Of a stretch of DNA of 64,000 bases, positions 33,631 to 46,700 are shown piece by piece. The position numbers and the translations under genes were made by a program. The notes below the pieces were generated by a model that saw nothing but the letters and a program-made list of their open reading frames with translations, was not told where the DNA came from and did no database searches. The stretch is from Sambucus nigra. Taxonomy: Eukaryota > Streptophyta > Magnoliopsida > Dipsacales > Adoxaceae. The first letter of the stretch is position 1. Each line of letters begins with the position of its first letter. The stretch is taken from the NCBI GenBank assembly GCA_949130495.1, contig OX422216.1:103175967-103239966 (forward strand). The letters run 5' to 3'.

Positions 33631-36600
33631 GTTGGCTACTTGGAACATCAGGGGGATCAACAATCCCCTAAAGCAACAAGAGGTACGGAAGATCATTAGA
33701 ATCCATAATCTATCCCTCATTTGTCTTGTGGAAACAAAGGTGAGGAAAAATAACCTTAATAATGCTACTATTAGCAGTCTGCCTCAATGGGATTATACTC
33801 ATAATTGCCCAAGTGATGTGTGTGTGTGTGGGGGGGGGGGGGGGGGGGGGAGGGGGGTTGCTAGAATCATCATTGGGTGGAACCCAACCCATTTCAAAGT
33901 TTCTAACCTTTCCTATAACAATCAAGCTATAACCTGCCTAATAACTTCCTTAAGCTTAGATAGATCCTTCTATGCCACCTTTGTCTATGCCCTAAATCTT
34001 CCTAACCTGAGAAGGAACCTATGGACTTACCTTGATGATGTTCATCGTGTTACTCAGAATCAGAATTGGATTCTCATTGGGGATTTCAACGTTGTTAGAG
34101 CGCGCAATGAGAAGAGTGGAATCCTTGATATTGATGTAAATGCTGTTAATGATTTCAACCAGTGCCTTTATAACATTCAGGTGGATGATATCCACTCGCA
34201 TGGCCTATGGTACACCTGGACTAGAAACAACTTAAATGAGCCTATTATCCAAACTAAAGTTGACAGAGTTCTCATTAATGATGGTTGGAAGACCAATTTC
34301 CCTGATTCTCAAGCTGAGGCCTATCTGACCACTGTCCTATCACCATCTTGCCTTTCCCCACCAACGTAGCCAAGCCATTCAAGTATTTCAACTTCTGGAG
34401 TTCTCATAGGGAGTTCAACGAGATTGTCTCTGAGGCCTGGATGACCCCTATTTAGGGTAGTCCTATGTTCAAGGTCTCCAAGAAGCTTAAGATGGTAAAA
34501 CATTCTCTAATTGGCTTCAATCGTAAGTTATACAACAACATAAGCATCAAAACTGCTGAGGCTTTGCAGGAGCTCAATAATATTCAAAGTCAAATCAACC
34601 ATGGAAGTGCAAGCTCCAATATTCAGGTGGATGAGAGGAATGCTAGAAATGCTTATGCGGATTGCTACTTAGCCGAGGAAGCCTACCTGAAGCAAAAGTC
34701 TAGAACTAGATGGCTAAAAGATGGAGACATGAATTCAAAAAATTTCCATGCTAAAATCAAAAGCAACATGAACAGAAACAAATCCTTACCATTCAGAATC
34801 AACGTGGTCAAAAGCTGGAGGGCCATTCTCAGGTTGCTGAAGAGGCAATAAGCTATTTCACCAACATTCCTGGGCAGAATCCTTCTGGCCCAACTCCTCA
34901 TATTCTTAGGCATGCTATCAAAAATAAAGTCTGAGCACGCGAATTGGATCATTGCCCCTATATCTAATGAGGAAATAAAGGTTGCCATGTTTGATCTTGG
35001 AAAAGACAAGACCCCGAGTCCGGATGGCTTTAATACGAAGTTCTTCACTAACAATTGGGAGATGGTTGGGGATGATATCATGCACGCTGTTACTTCCTTT
35101 ATCCAATCTAATACTATGCTCAAGCAGTGGAATTGCACAAACCTTGTTCTAATTCCCAACACTAATACCCCATCTACCATGAAAGACTTTTGGCCTATAG
35201 CCTGCTGTAATACCATCTACAAATGCATCTCTAAGATCCTTGTTAATAAGGTGAAACCCATCATTCCTATCATTGGCGATAATATTCTTATAATGGAGGA
35301 GCTCATGAGAAACTATCATAAGGACTTAAGACCTCCTAGATGTGCTCTAAAAGTTGACATTCTCAAGGCCTATGACACTGTTAACTGGTCGTTCCTCTTT
35401 CATGTCCTAATCCACATCGGTTTCCCTCCAATCTTCATCACCTGGATTAAAGAATGTGTGACTACTGCCAGATTCTCTATAATCGGTGCCTCGCATGGTT
35501 TTTTTGCATCCAAAAGAGGATTAAGACAATGAGACCCCCTGTCTCCTTTATTATTCCTTTTCATTATGGAAGCTTTTGCTGGTATCCTTAATCTTCACAC
35601 TAGATCCCCCCATTTCACCTACCATCCAAAATGTAAAGAGTTGAATATCAACCACTTATGTTTTGTTGACGACCTTTTCATCTTAGCAGGTGCTGACATC
35701 AATTCTCTTGCCATCATTAACACTGCCATCAACGATTTCAGTGCTTTGTCTGGACTCCAACAAAACCCCCTCAGGTGCTCCTTCCTCTCTACGGGGATCT
35801 CCAATGAGGATGTTGCTACTTTCTCCAACCAGCTATCAGACTAACCATTTCCCCGTCAAATATCTGGGTGTGCCTCTTATTTCTACTAAGATGAAACATG
35901 ATGGTTTCTTGCCACTTATTGACAAAATCACGAGTAGAATCAGGAGCTGGACTAATCATTTTCTGACCTATGCAGGTAGATTACACCTTGTGATATCAGT
36001 CCTATTTAGCATCCAGATTTACTGGTCCAATATCTTTATATTACCCAAAAGAACAATGAAAGAAATTGACACTAAGCTTCGAAGATTTATGTGGTCCGGT
36101 ACTGATATGAAGAGTTCGGGATCTAAGGTTAATTGGAGTGATGTTTGCATCCCTAAAAATGAGGGGGGGCTTGGTATCAAGAATACTACTGATTGGAACA
36201 AAGCTGCCATGTTCAAACACTTATGGAATATATGTTGTAAGAAGGATACTCTTTGGGTTGGTGCCACATATATAAACTGAAAGGGAGGAATGTATGGCAC
36301 ATCCACACTCCAACTGATGCTTCTTCGACCTGGAGTAAGCTGATGAGACTGAGGGATAAAATCAGACCTTTCATAAAAACCATCATTGGGAATGGTCTTA
36401 ACACTTTCATCTGGCATGATCATTGGCATCCTCTTGGCCCCTTATGGTTGAAATATGGCGATAGAACGATTTATGACACTGCCAGCAATCATAAAGCCAA
36501 GGTGACTGACTTTATTAGAAATGGAACATGGGTGTGGCCTACTTCTATTACGTGGGAACTCAATGAGATCAAACATGCTAATCTTCCTACCATCAGCGCC

Positions 36601-37228
36601 ACCCGTGAGGATAAAGTCATTTTGGACACCTAGGAGTAATGGTATCTTCACCATCAATTCTACTTGGAACTACATCAGACAGCACCAACAACCTCCCACT
36701 TGGGCCCCTGTTGTGTGGAACAATAGCAACATCCCGAAGTGTACGTTCATTCTCTGGATGGTTTGTAAGAATGCTATCAACACAAAGGATAAAATGTTTA
36801 AGTGGGGAATATCGCAAGACAGCAAATGTGTGCTTTGTGACAGGGCTGAAGAGAACTGTGACCATCTATTCTTCAATTGCAGTTTCACTAAAGAGATATG
36901 GGAGGAGATCAATTATAACAATGATGCCTCTAGTGTTTCTAATAACTGGGATGACATCATCATGGAAGCGGCTAACCATTTCGTGGGGAGATCTCTTGCT
37001 AGTAAAGTCCAATGCTCATCACTTGCAGAAACCATTTACTGTCTTTGGATGGAAAGGAACAACATAATATTCAATAATATTAGATCAAACCATGCTAGTG
37101 TAATGAATCAGATCGCCCTACTTCTCAAATGCAAATCTCTCAGCGGGAATAAGTCGAAAAGAAACTTCACCAACTGGCTTGTGTGCAATGAACTGGGTCG
37201 GGATGAAAATGCGTTACTTTCTATTTAG
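33623..37228 (+). pseudogene. LINE-2a ORF2 (endonuclease, RT, zf-RVT)
   Basis: Endonuclease: LATWNIRGINNP (catalytic Asn), VETKVRKN (Glu), IGDFNVV (near 34077). RT: LKVDILKAYDTVNWSFL (35348), RGLRQ then stop then DPLSP (35530), and the catalytic box FVDD (about 35661-35672; the usual form here is FADD). C-terminus: WHDHWHPLGPL (36414) and zf-RVT with CVLCDRAEENCDHLFFNC, ligands C-x2-C and H-x4-C (36830-36882). A stretch before GDNILIMEELM is shortened (the usual SQAAFVKGRS part is missing, near 35266). Frames break near 34340, 34850, 35835, 36255 and 36610, stops occur at 34454 and 35530, and a G21 run lies at 33830-33850. Not functional. Confidence 0.92.
33821..33857 (+). repeat. (TG)n plus G21 homopolymer run in LINE-2a ORF2
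   Basis: A short TG repeat followed by 21 G, one A and six more G. It sits where other copies encode the Gly-Gly of the ..GGVARVI.. endonuclease segment (GATGGGGGAGTAGC at 49957). Homopolymer length may be mis-assembled. Confidence 0.9.
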
Positions 37229-37296
37229 GAAAGAATATTTCAGTTATTTGATTCGGGTCTTTTCACCTACGAATTTTGACCCTAGAGGGGTATGCC

Positions 37297-39406
37297 CCTC
37301 GTACGGGACCAATGTAACTTGTAGGAACTGATCGTGTAGTCCGGGTCTCCCCAGGTTGAGAATATGAAGGTAATTTGAAAATATCTAGATTAGGCTTAAA
37401 AACAAGCCGTTAAAGGGTGAAAACCGAAACCACCATCCAAACGGCCCCGTAAGAGGCACGGACACCTCGCACGGGACCAATGTAATTTGTAGGAACTGAC
37501 CGCTTAGTCCCGGGTCTCCCCGGTTTGAGAATATCACGGTAATTTAAAAATATCTAGATTAGGCTTAAAAATAAGTTGTGTGAGGGCGAAAACCCAGACC
37601 AACCCCCAAACGGCCCCGTAAGAAGCACGAATACGTCACGCGGGAGCAATGTATGTTGTAAGAATTGAGAGCATAGTCTCTGGTCTCCCAGTTTGAGAAT
37701 ATGACAATAATTTGAAAATATATAGATTAGGCTTAAAAACTAACCGTTTGGGGGTGAAAACCAAAACCAGCACCCAAACGGTCCCGTAAGAGGCACGAAC
37801 ACCTCGCACGGGACCAATGTAACTTGTAGGAACTGACCGTGTAATCTCGGGTCTCCCCGGGTTGAGAATATGACAGTAATTTGAAAATATCTAGATTAGG
37901 CTTAAAAACAAGCCGTTTGAGGGTGAAAACCAAAACCAGCACCCAAACGGCCCCTTAAGAGGCACGAACACCTCGCACGAGACCAATGTAACTTGTAGGA
38001 ACTAGCCGCGTAGTCCCGAATCTCCCTAGGTTGAGAATATGACGATAATTTTAAAATATCTAGATTAGGCTTAAAAACTAGCCGTTTAAGGGTGAAAACA
38101 AAAACCACCCAATAAGAGGTACGAACACCTCACACGGGACAAATGTAACTTGTAGGAACTGACTGCGTAGTCCCGGGTCTCCCCGGTTTGAGAATATGAT
38201 GGTAATCTGAAAATATCTTGATTAGGCTTAAAAACAAGCCGTTAAAGCGTTTAAACCCAAACCACCACCCAAACGGCCCCGTAAGAGGCACGAATACCTC
38301 GCACGAGATCAATGTAACTTGTACGAACTGACCGCATAGTCCTGGCTCTCCCAGTTTAAGAATATGACGATAATTTGAAAATATCTAGATTAGGCTTAAA
38401 AACAAGCCGTTTGAGGAAGAAAACCAAAACCAACCCCCAAACGTCCCCGTAAGAGGCACGAACAGCTCGCACGGGACCAATGTAACTTGTAGGAATTGAC
38501 CGCGTAGTCACGAGTCTCCCCAATTTGAGAATAAGACGATAATTTGAAAATGTCTAGATTAGGCTTAAAAACAAGCCATTAAAGGGTGAAAACCCAAACC
38601 ACCACCCAAACGACCCCGTAAGAGGGACGAATACCTCGCACGGGAGCAATGTATGTTGTACGAACTAAGAGCGTCTCACGGTTTGAGAATATGACAATAA
38701 TTTGAAAATATCTAGATTAGGCTTAAAAACTTGCCGTTTGAGGGTAAAAACCAAAACCAACACCCAAACGGCACCGTAAGAGGCACGAACACCTCGCACG
38801 GGACAAACGTAACTTGTAGGAACTGACCGCATAGTCCCGGGTCTCCCCGGTTTGAGAATATGATGGTAATTTTTAAAATATCTTGATTAGGCTTAAAAAC
38901 AAGTCGTTAAAGGGTGAAAACCCAAATCACCACCCAAACGGCCCCGTAAGAGTCACGAATACCTCGCATGGGACCAATGTGACTTGTACGAACTGATCGC
39001 GTAGTCCGGGCTCTCCCAGTTTGAGAATATGTTGATAATTTGAAAATATCTAGATTAGGCTTAAAAACAAGCCGTTAAAGGGTGAAAACCCAAACGGCCC
39101 CATAAGAGGAACGAATACCTCGCATGGGACCAATGTAACTTGTACGAACTAACCGCATAGTCGTTGGTCTCTCAGTTTGAGAATATGACGATAATTTGAA
39201 ATTATCTAGATTAGGTTTAAAAACAAGTTTTTTGAGGGTGAAAACCCAAACCAACCCCCAAAAGGCCCCGTAAGAGGGACGAACACCTCGCACGGGACCA
39301 ATGTAACTTGTAGGAATTGACCGCCTAGTCACAGGTCTCCCCGGTTTGAGAATATATTGATAATTTGAAAATATCTAGATTAGGCTTAAAAATAAGCTGT
39401 TGGAGG
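37297..39406 (+). repeat. Satellite array block 6 (~12-13 monomers)
   Basis: A markers near 37645 and 38645. The first ~600 bp (37298-37900) is a close match to 54180-54790, including the rare 'gaagcacgaatacgtcacgc' variant, so blocks on the two sides of the later L1s descend from one duplicated stretch. The block ends with a D-type monomer cut at 'aagctgttggagg' (39394-39406), the left copy of the target-site duplication of the next L1. Confidence 0.97.
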
Positions 39407-39519
39407 AAAACTAAAACAGAAAAATGCTCCAACTTCTCTCTAGAACCACCTTCTCCAAAACCGCATCCCGTTCCTTTCTAAACACCCTGTACTACCCGAC
39501 CCACACCAGCTAATCCTCC

Positions 39520-41130
39520 ATGGCTGCCACGGTGAAACTTTCAGGTGACCGACTTACCATGCCTGCACAGATGGGGGCTGAGATCGAAGTGTTAGAAGAC
39601 GGCCAGTGTTCTGGTGACCTCATTGACAACCCAGGGGGGTTAGAAGCAGTGAAGCCCCTCCATCAGCCTCCCACATCATCGCCCGACCTTCGTCCGGTCT
39701 TGACTTCCATCGCCGGCACCGGGGGTTAGGGCCAGGCCATTTTTACTGATGTTACGGGGAATGGTAACATTAGAAAAGGTTACGTGGCCGAAGAAAATAT
39801 CCACCGCCAGTCTGACGGTCGAAACGGAGGTAAGGTGCTGGATTTGAGTGTTGCTGACGTAACTAAGGAGCGTAGATAAGACGTAGGGGTTAGTTCAGGC
39901 TTTGGGCTCAATGGTACGGAGATTCGAAAGTTTTCAACTGACACAGGAAAGCTGTCAGTTAAACAGGCGAGCGCCCCTGCTTCCCAACAACTGCCGAGTC
40001 AGAATGATAGGACCTGGAGCTCTGTTGTGGCAGTGAAGAAACAACCTAGGATTCGTCTCACCTACCACCAACCCACTGTTGTGGATTCTATTGTCACGGT
40101 AACGCCTCCCGCTGCAGTTGCTACCGGTGGCCATAAGAGGTGGGAGAATAGCTTGGTGGGTTATTTTTTGGGGAAAAAACTTCCTTTCTCCTACGTGAAT
40201 AACGCTGCCACTAGAGTTTGGAGCAAGTTTGGGATGACAAAAGTTGTAGCACACGATAATGGTTTTTTCTTCTTTCTTTTTGATAACCCCTCACAACGGG
40301 ACGAAGTTCTTGACAACGGCCCGTGGCATTTTGCGGGGATGTCCATTATTTTGAAGAAATGGGATGCTAGCTTTAGCTTTCACAAGGATACAGTGAAAAA
40401 GATACCCATCTGGGTGAAGTTCCACGACATTCCCGTTCAGCTGTGGACGGAGGAAGGACACAGTTACATTGCGATTTCAGTGGGAATTCCTTTGTTTACC
40501 GAGGCTGTCACGGAGGAGATGAATAGAATTTCTTACGCTCGTGTTTGCATTGAGGTGGAAGCTAAGGAGACATATCCCGGTAGCATCAACGTTGTTATGG
40601 AGGACGGTGCAAGTGCACCGGTGCGAGTTGAATTCCAAGCCAAACCACCTTGGTGCCCTAAATGCCTTGTTTTTGGCCATAATATCAGTAAATGCACGTT
40701 AAGCACTGAACCAAAAACTATTATGGAAGATGGTGCTAAGACGACCAAATCCCATGCAGGTTCTGAATGGACTGAGGTGATGAAGAAGCCTACCCCAGTT
40801 ACTACCTCTGTTCGGGAGACAGGAGAAACGTCGGGTGTGATGATTAAGGCTCAGGAGGAGGTTAGTAGTACTGAGAAGGAAGGGGAGATAGCCCCTAGCG
40901 TGGTCTCCCCCATGATACGGTTATCCAACCAGTTTAGCGTCGTGGACAATGATAGTGAGTTTGAGGTAACTCCGGAACCTTCGGTGCTTCCTAGGAGAGT
41001 AATGGTCGTGGATGAGCATGCCTATAAGCATAAGGGAGAGACAACTAAGGTGAACCACTCCGGTGGCAAGAACAGGAGAAAGGGGAAGGGTGTAAAACTT
41101 GATATTGAAGATAGGGTCATGGAACATTAG
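39520..41130 (+). pseudogene. LINE-3 ORF1 (left copy, DUF4283-like plus knuckle)
   Basis: ATG at 39520 (MAATVKLSGDRLTMP...), similar to the LINE-1 ORF1 start. In-frame stops at 39727 and 39877 break the N-terminal region; from 40027 the frame is open to 41130. It contains RWENSLVGYFLGKKLPFSYV, GPWHFAGMSIILKKWDASF, WVKFHDIPVQLWTEEG, ISYARVCIEVEAKETYPGSI and the knuckle CPKCLVFGHNISKC (C-x2-C-x4-H-x4-C, about 40651-40692). A Lys/Arg-rich end (GGKNRRKGKGVK) follows. The normal stop near 41103 is lost, so the frame reads on into ORF2 for a few codons. Best-preserved ORF1 of the window. Confidence 0.93.
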
Positions 41131-41872
41131 GGGTCTCAATTCCCCTCATAAACAAAAGGAAGTTAGTAAGTTAATATTTGACCAGCAGCTTGATATCGTT
41201 TGCTTGGTGGAAACTAAAGTGAGGAAGGAAAATTTAGGTAATGTCAAAAATAATTGTTTTTTACATTGGGATCTCATGGATAATTGCCCTTTGGGGGGGG
41301 GGGTGTTGCCAGGGTGATTGTCGATTGGAATCCTAGTTGTGTGGCGGTTACGCTGGTCCAGTCTCACCCTCAAGCCATGCTGTGTAGGGTGGAGGTTTGT
41401 GGTAGTAATAGCGAGTTTTTTGTGACCTTCATCTACGGGGAAAATTTAGCACATGGGAGAGAGCCTCTTTGGGAGTTTCTCAAGCTCAATAGGGGTAGCA
41501 CTGATGGGCAGCCTTGGATTCTTATGGGGGATTTCAACGTTGTGAGAACCAGTGAGGAGAAGATAGGGATGCATGGCATTGACGTGGGTGCTACGGAGGC
41601 TTTCAACCAGTGTATTAATGATATCCAGGCTGACGACATGACGATGAATGGGCTATGGTTTACGTGGAATAGGCGACTAGGGGATAGGGACAATGTCCAA
41701 TCAAGATTAGATAGGGTTCTTCATAACGACACGTGGAGTACCTACTTTTCGGAGTCTCAGGCGACTGTTCTTCCTCAGGGTGTTTTGGATCACTGCCCGA
41801 TCATTATCTTGCTTGCTCCCGGGGAACCGAATAGGCCCAAACCGTTTAAGTTCTATAACTTTTGGATGGGCC
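41099..41872 (+). pseudogene. LINE-3 ORF2 start, cut in endonuclease
   Basis: Begins at a TTG codon where the partner copy has ATG: ILKIGSWNIRGLNSPHKQKE with catalytic Asn in WNIRG, then VETKVRKENL with Glu. The G11 run at 41293-41303 shifts the frame. It then reads VARVIVDWNPS, FIYGENLAHGREPLWEF, WILMGDFNVVRT, NVQSRLDRVLHND and DHCPIIIL. It ends after FKFYNFWMG at 41872, where LTR sequence starts. No RT in this piece. Confidence 0.92.
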
Positions 41873-43092
41873 CTCTAATCCTTGTGTTGCCCGGATTTAG
41901 ACTGGTTACCTCGATGAACATAGGTCAGAGAAAGACTTATTGGGATGTTAATAAGTCTGCTGATCGTGGGAGCGTAGGTATGTGCGTGACCCATGTGATG
42001 TGACTGTGTTCGCCTCCATTATTTGTGATGTTGTTATCTGAACGATTCCTGAGAGATTCGGAATGCGTGATCCTTATGTACGTGATGTACCGGGATGGAT
42101 AGCAGAGTATGGGTGCACCGCAGCTTAGTCTCGGGGTGCTTGTATTGTATATTTATGATGTGAATAATGTACACTTAATTAATGGGAACTTTCATGTTTA
42201 TATTGTGAATAAAATTATGGAATTGTTTTGAGAAAACATAACGGGTTAACCGATAGTGAAATGTATTACATATTGAGAATCTGAGTTTAAGTAAAGCCCT
42301 TTATTTATTTGATAACGTTAGAATGTAATATGGGAATCGAGTAGTAAGAGGTAGAACTTATTACGTTTTGGTTAGATATATGTGTCATTTAGATGGGTAA
42401 TGTACGTTAGGAGTGCACATGTAGTCGAGAGGTGAGAATTTCATGTGAGTGCACGTCCTAACATGTATTTTGCATTTAATATTTTAATGTTATTAAAACA
42501 CTTGCTGTTTTCAAAATGTTTGACACTTTCGGGCTCTGACCCATTTGCTTTCAAATCTATTTTTGTAAAAACCATTTTAGGTGCCCAGCCACAAGGACAC
42601 CATGCATAGGATTCTCATTCAGGTGACGAGCTGTAGCTGATTGTGGAAGTTACAGGACTTTGCTTGTAGACGCTTCATCTATCTTGACTCGATATTCATC
42701 AGTTATTAGTTATAGGGCATGTCGCCCATTTCTTTTAGAGATATTCATTTATTTCAGTTATTCAGACCTTTGGCATGTAATTATTCAGGATTCAGACTTG
42801 TAGTATTATTTTTTAGTTGTGGGATTGTTGTGAGGAGTTTTCCTCCGGTTTATATTTATGTTGTTGGTTATTCATTACTTGATTATAGTGAATGGTTATT
42901 TTTCTTTCATTATTCTTTTACTGCATGTTAATCAGACTTAACTTAAAATTTGGCACTTACTTTTAAATACTAGGTGGTTAGTAATTATTAAAATGTTTTC
43001 GACAGTGATGCTATTAACTGAACCAACTTGGAATTTTGAATTAATTTAATAAAGGAGTAGCTACCCGGTATTTAATTAGTCGGGGTGTCACA
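41873..43092 (+). mobile_element. LTR fragment inside LINE-3, 3' end at 43092
   Basis: Ends ggggtgtcaca at 43092, directly before the L1 word ATACC (43093-43097). It aligns with the last ~900 bp before 5836 (same landmarks in the same order, see 3171-5836). Its left end falls inside the LTR, although TGTGTTGCCCGG at 41884 could be read as an LTR start. No ORF with a recognisable product; the 70-residue ORF at 42719 looks like chance. Confidence 0.65.
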
Positions 43093-43788
43093 ATACCCAT
43101 ATGGGTGAAGTTCCACGACATTCACGTCCAGCTGTGGACGGAGGAAGGACTCAGTTACATTGCGACTTCGGTAGGAGTCCCTTTGTTTGCCGACGCTGTC
43201 ACGGAGGAGATGAATAGAATTTCTTACGCTCGAGTTTGCATCGAGGTCGAAGCTAAGGAGACATATCCCATTAGCATCAACGTTGTTATGGAGGACGGTG
43301 TTAGTGCACCGATGCGAGTTGAATTCCAAGCCAAACCACCTTCGTGCCCTAAATGCCTCGTTTTTGGCCACAATATCACTACATGCACGTTAAACATGGC
43401 ACCGAAAACTATTGTGGAAGCTGGTGCTAAAATGACCAAATCCCATGCAGGTTCTGAATGGAAACAGGTGACGAGGAAGCCTATCCCAGTGACTGTCCGG
43501 GAGATAGGAGAGCCGTCGGGTGTGATGAACAAGGCTCAGGAGGAGGTTAGGGGCACTATAGAGGTCTGTGAGATTGCCCCTAGCGTGGTCTCACCCACGA
43601 TACGGTTATCCAATTAGTTTAGCGCCGTGGACAATGACAACGAGTTTGAGGTAACTCCGGAACGTTCGGCACTTGCTAGGAGAGTAACGGTCGTGGATGA
43701 GCTTGCATACAAGCATAAAGGAGAGATGACTAAGGCGAACCACTCCGGTGGCAAGAACAGGAGAAAGGGGAAGGGGAGCAAAACTTGA
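43093..43788 (+). pseudogene. LINE-3 ORF1 end (right copy)
   Basis: Starts mid-domain with IPIWVKFHDIHVQLWTEEG, at the base where the LINE-1 copy stops on the other side of its LTR. It continues ISYARVCIEVEAKETYPISI and the knuckle CPKCLVFGHNITTC (about 43345-43386). A TAG at 43615-43617 replaces the CAG of the left copy. After it the frame goes on to GGKNRRKGKGSKT and a TGA at 43786-43788, which overlaps the ORF2 ATG as TGATG. Confidence 0.9.
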
Positions 43789-46700
43789 TGATTAAGATAG
43801 GGTTTTGGAATATTAGGGGTATTAATTCCCCGCATAAACAGAAGGAAGTTACTAAGTTAATAATTGACCAGCAGCTTGACATTGTTTGCTTGGTGGAAAC
43901 AAAAGTTAGGAAGGAAAATTTATGTAATGTTAAAAATAATTGTTTTTTACATTGGGATCTCATTGATAACTGCCCTTTTGTGTTGCCAGGGTCATTGTGG
44001 GATGGAATCCTAGTTGTTTGGCGGTAACTATGGTCCAGTCTCACCCTAAAGCCATGCTGTGTAGGGTGAAGGCCTGTGGTAGTAATTGTGAGTTCTTTGC
44101 GACCTTCATTTACGGGGAGAACTTACCTCACAGAAGAGAGCCTCTTTGGGAGTTTCTCAAGATCAATAGGGATTGCACTGATGGGCAGCCTTGGATACTT
44201 ATGGGGGACTTCAACGTTGTGAGAACCAATGAAGAGAAAAGCGAGATGCATGGCATTAACGTGGGTGCAACGGAGGCGTTCAACCAGTGTATTAATGATA
44301 TCCAGGCTGATGATATGACGACGAATGGGCTTTGGTTTACGTGGAATAATCGCCAGGGGGTAGGGACAATGTCCAATCAAGATTAGATAGGGTTCTTCAT
44401 AACGACACATGGAGTACCTACTTTCCGGAGTCTCAGGCGACTGTTCTTCCTCAGGGAGTTTCGAATCACTGCCCGATCATTATCTTGCTTGCTCCCAGGG
44501 AGCCTAATAGGCCCAAGCCGTTCAAGTTCTATAACTTTTGTGTGGGCCATGCTGATTTCCAGGATGTTCTGACTGAGTCTTGGTACGGGGACGATGTGGG
44601 TAACCCCATGGTGAGATTGAGCAAGAAGATGCGTAGATTGAAGATTAACCTCAAAGACTTTAATAAGATGTTCTATAGCCTGATATCTCGGAGGGTGGAG
44701 GAGGCTAAGAGGTTGCTCGATGACGTGCAGACTAGACTTGACAATGATGGGAGCAACGCAAGCCTTCAGTTGGAGGAGAGAGAAAAGTTGACGGTTTACA
44801 TGGTGCTCAGAAGCGCCGAAGAGTCTTACTATAAGCAGCGGTCTAGAGTCAAGTGGCTACAGTTGGGGGATGGGAATAACTCCTTTTTCCATAAAAGGGC
44901 TAATCTAGCTATCGCTAGGAGGAAGATTATCCGCATTGAGGATGAGAATGGGGTGCGGGTCGAGGGCTCTCAGGGGGTGGCTAATACGGCAGTGGGTTTC
45001 TTTCGCAACCTTCTGGGCTATAGTAGCACATGTGCGGACCCTGCTCCCATTCTGGATGCTAATGTTGAGAAAAGAGTCAGTGATGTGGACGCCGCGACTA
45101 TGATTGCGCCCATTGACGATGACGAGATAAAGGGGGCTATGTTCGCCATTGGGCCGCCCCAGGTCCTAGCGGGTTCAATGCGTACTTTTTTAAGCAGAAC
45201 TGGGAGGTGGTGGGGAACGACGTCACTGAGGCTGTTAAGTTCTTCTTCAGGTGTAGCTATCTGCCTAGGCAATGGAATTGTACTGCTCTGGCGCTTATCC
45301 CAAAGGTTACCACCCCAACCGGTATGCATGATTTTAGACCCATATCTTGTTGTAATACCATTTATAAGTGCATCTCGAAGATTCTTGCTAACAGGATTAA
45401 GCCTATCCTCCCCCACATGATCAATCCGAGTCAGGCTTCTTTTGTTAAAGGGAGATCTATTTCTGATAACATCCTTCTTCTCCAGGAGGTTATGAGGAAT
45501 TACCATTGTGAGCTTAGCCCGCATTGAAGATTGATTTGATGAAAGCGTATGACACGGTGGATTGGGGTTTTCTATTCACCTTGCTGACTCATCTGGGTTT
45601 CCCTGCCATTTTCGTAGGGTGGATTAGAGAATGCATGACTAACACGAGGTTCTCTATCAGTCTGAATGGGCACGTGCATGGATTCTTTGAGGGAAGGAGA
45701 GGGTTGAGGCAAGGTGACCCCCTTTCCCCCTATCTTTTCCTCCTGGTGATGGACTCTCTCTCGTGCATCTTGGATAAATCCTGCACCAACCCTATGTTTA
45801 CCTTTCACCCTAAGTGCAAGGAAGTGGGGCTTAACCACTTGTGTTTCGCCGACGATGTGATAATTCTGTGTGGGGGGGACATTCCCTCCTGTACCATTGT
45901 GAAGAAGGCGGTTGATGATTTCTGCAGCATTGCGGGCCTCACGCCCAGTCTGGGTAAGAGTAGCTTCTATAGTACGGGTTTGGAGGAGGATCGGATTGCG
46001 CAGATCGGGGATATTCTTGGTTTTGGCCACTGTAACCCCCCTTTCTTGTACCTCGGAGTTCCTCTCATCACCACAAGACTCAAGAAGGAGGATTGTAGTC
46101 GGCTTATCGAAAGGATCACTGGGAGGATTAAATGTTGGACTAACAAGCTTCTCAGCTACGCCGGTAGACTGCAGCTTATTAAGTCTGTCTTGTTCGGGAT
46201 CCAGGTATACTGGTCTAGTTTGTTCATTTTGCCTAAGGGGGTTATTCTCAAGATTGAGCAGCTGATGAGGGATTTCCTATGGACGGGTTCCGATCTGAAA
46301 CATTCAGGGGCCAAGGTGGCTTGGAATGATCTTTGCAATAGCTTTGAGAGCGGCGGCCTGGGTATCATAAGCATCGAGAGGTGGAATGTGGCGGCCATCA
46401 TGAAGATGCTTTGGAATCTCTGTAGCAAGAAGGACTGCCTATGGGTCAAGTGGTGCAACGTGTATAAGTTGAAGAGAAGAAGTTTGTGGGCTATTAATTT
46501 AGGCCAGCGACTCGTCTTGGAGCTGGAGGAAGATGATGCAGTTGAGACATAGGATCAGACCTCTCATTAGATGGAGTATCGGTAATGGCAGGGAAACCTT
46601 TTTCTGGCACGATAACTGGCATCCTCTGGGGCCTCTTCATCCTTTGTTTGGGGACCGTGTTATCTATGACACTGCTAGTAACCATAAGGGTATGGTAGCT

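Larger units (their letters stand above)
31658..37296 (+). mobile_element. LINE-2a: near full-length L1
   Basis: 5' UTR from 31658 with 'caatgctctcccttttctgt' (compare the 5' ends of the other L1s), ORF1 from 31742, ORF2 from 33623 to 37228, then ~65 bp of 3' UTR with 'gaggggtatgcccc'. At about 37296 it runs into satellite at a 'cccctcgtacgg' match; the rest of the 3' UTR and the A tail are missing, so no target-site duplication can be tested. Several frameshifts and stops make it inactive. An 86 bp plastid 16S-like insert lies in ORF1 (33058-33143) and a 21-G run in ORF2. Confidence 0.95.

Noticed and set aside
35660..35672. FVDD in the LINE-2a RT as a lost active site
   Set aside because: The two catalytic aspartates are intact and the second position varies among reverse transcriptases, so it is not by itself inactivating.
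42719..42931. 70-codon ORF in the LTR insert of LINE-3
   Set aside because: Hydrophobic because the DNA is T-rich; not kept in the homologous stretch before 5836.
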